NCBI GenBank assembly: GCA_028287415.1
Contig: JAQBPS010000133.1
Span: 1 to 5,601, forward strand
Direction: 5' to 3'
Source: Bacillota bacterium
GTDB taxonomy: Bacteria; Bacillota; Sulfobacillia; Symbiobacteriales; Symbiobacteriaceae
DNA: 5,601 nucleotides
Both the position numbers and the translations under genes were made by a program. The notes beneath the pieces are model-generated. The model saw only the letters and a list, made by a program, of their open reading frames with translations. It was not told the origin of the DNA and did no database searches. This document shows, one piece after another, positions 4,999-5,601 of the stretch (the stretch's first letter is position 1; each line of letters begins with the position of its first letter).

Positions 4999-5601
4999 AT
5001 GATAATAATCAAGCGCAGTTGGCATCTGCTCGCGATCGCTCTGCTCCTGACCGCCTGCACGAAGTCAGTGTCCAGCCCACCAGCCCCCGTCGCCAAGCCG
5101 GTGGAGCCACCGGTGGTCGAGGCCCCAAAACCGCCGGCCTTGCTCGCTGGACCCGTCTACCTGCTAGCCAAGCCGGAGAAGCCCCTGTGGCCGGGGCCGG
5201 CGGCCGTCGTCGTTGAGAACAGCCCCCAGTCGCGGCCCCAGGCCGGTCTGAATGATGCTGACCTGGTGGTGGAGGCGCTCTCCGAGTCGGAGATCAGCCG
5301 CATGCTCGCCTTCTACTGGTCGAAACCGGCGGCGAAGATCGGCCCGGTCCGCAGCGCCCGTTCTCACACCGTGACCGTAGCCGCCGCTTATGGAGGAGCA
5401 TACGCCCATGCCGGCGGTAATGATGATGCGCTGGCCACGCTGCGGCAGTCCGCCGGCACCCGCAACCTTGACCAAATTTACGGTGCAGAGGGCTACTTCT
5501 GGCGGTCGAAGGACCGCGTGGCCCCGCACAACCTGTACACCAGCACGAAACTGCTCGACCAGGCGATCCGGGAGCGCAACAGTCCCACTGCCGCAGTCGC
5601 G
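4999..5601 (+). CDS. DUF3048 domain lipoprotein (YerB-like), C-terminus cut by window edge
   Basis: The first 201 residues are present. A short signal peptide (MIIIKRSWHLLAIALLLTAC) carries a lipobox LTAC with Cys20 as the lipidated residue, so the protein should be anchored on the outer face of the membrane. Residues 24-50 form a Pro/Val/Ala-rich linker, and the DUF3048 domain starts near 63. Family hallmarks are visible: AVVVENSPQSRPQAGL (69-84), DADLVVEALSE (86-96), KIGPVRSAR (113-121), AHAGG (about 137-141), NLDQIY, and a FWR/RVAPHNLY segment. B. subtilis YerB belongs to this family; its biochemical function is not established to my knowledge. The remaining domain lies beyond the window. 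The gene is divergent from the deacetylase, and both act in the envelope, so shared regulation is possible. Confidence 0.93.
   Translation, partial: MIIIKRSWHLLAIALLLTACTKSVSSPPAPVAKPVEPPVVEAPKPPALLAGPVYLLAKPEKPLWPGPAAVVVENSPQSRPQAGLNDADLVVEALSESEISRMLAFYWSKPAAKIGPVRSARSHTVTVAAAYGGAYAHAGGNDDALATLRQSAGTRNLDQIYGAEGYFWRSKDRVAPHNLYTSTKLLDQAIRERNSPTAAVA

Noticed and set aside
4851..5096. Leftward 81-residue frame with a hydrophobic stretch in the deacetylase/DUF3048 spacer
   Set aside because: It overlaps the signal peptide of the DUF3048 gene on the opposite strand, and its hydrophobic run arises from that overlap. It has no family resemblance and would displace the spacer that carries the regulatory repeats.
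5164..5529. Leftward 121-residue frame within the DUF3048 gene
   Set aside because: It is a shadow of a gene with clear family motifs on the other strand.

Overview
The window is GC-rich DNA, packed with genes on both strands. It reads as a high-GC, endospore-forming Bacillota lineage (Symbiobacterium-like). That assignment is inference. It rests on a YerB-type DUF3048 lipoprotein, a membrane-anchored CE4 deacetylase, strong G-rich Shine-Dalgarno sites, frequent GTG starts and a forespore-sigma-like promoter. No rRNA, tRNA, CRISPR array, insertion sequence or prophage feature was seen, and no gene-free stretch exceeds about 165 bases.

Left half (1-2843): one large minus-strand gene, cut by the left window edge, encodes a P2-type cation-transporting ATPase. 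It has a cysteine-free heavy-metal-associated-like (HMA2-like) N-terminal domain and an unusual Gln in the M4 ion-binding motif (PQGLP instead of PEGLP).

Middle (2844-3886): three small genes lie between the ATPase and a strong bidirectional hairpin. They are a 37-residue hydrophobic microprotein (+), a small membrane protein with a long Gln-Pro repeat tail (-), and a 101-residue DUF5132/DUF1490-like membrane protein (+). The last two appear to be diverged paralogues: each has an N-terminal hydrophobic segment followed by an Ala-rich amphipathic helix. The Gln-Pro tail is encoded by eleven perfect hexamers that give a G-quadruplex-prone G-rich + strand. The 101-residue gene has a promoter matching the forespore SigG/SigF pattern, and a weaker match precedes the microprotein. 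I propose an ATPase with small membrane accessory proteins, comparable in layout to the mycobacterial PacL/P-type ATPase metal-efflux platforms and possibly expressed in the forespore. This is the most interesting candidate system here.

Right part (3887-5601): a membrane-anchored NodB-fold polysaccharide deacetylase (-) and a DUF3048 (YerB-like) lipoprotein (+, cut by the right edge) are divergently transcribed. Their 162-bp spacer holds a nested set of short direct repeats that could be an operator. These two look like cell-envelope genes, separate from the ATPase group.
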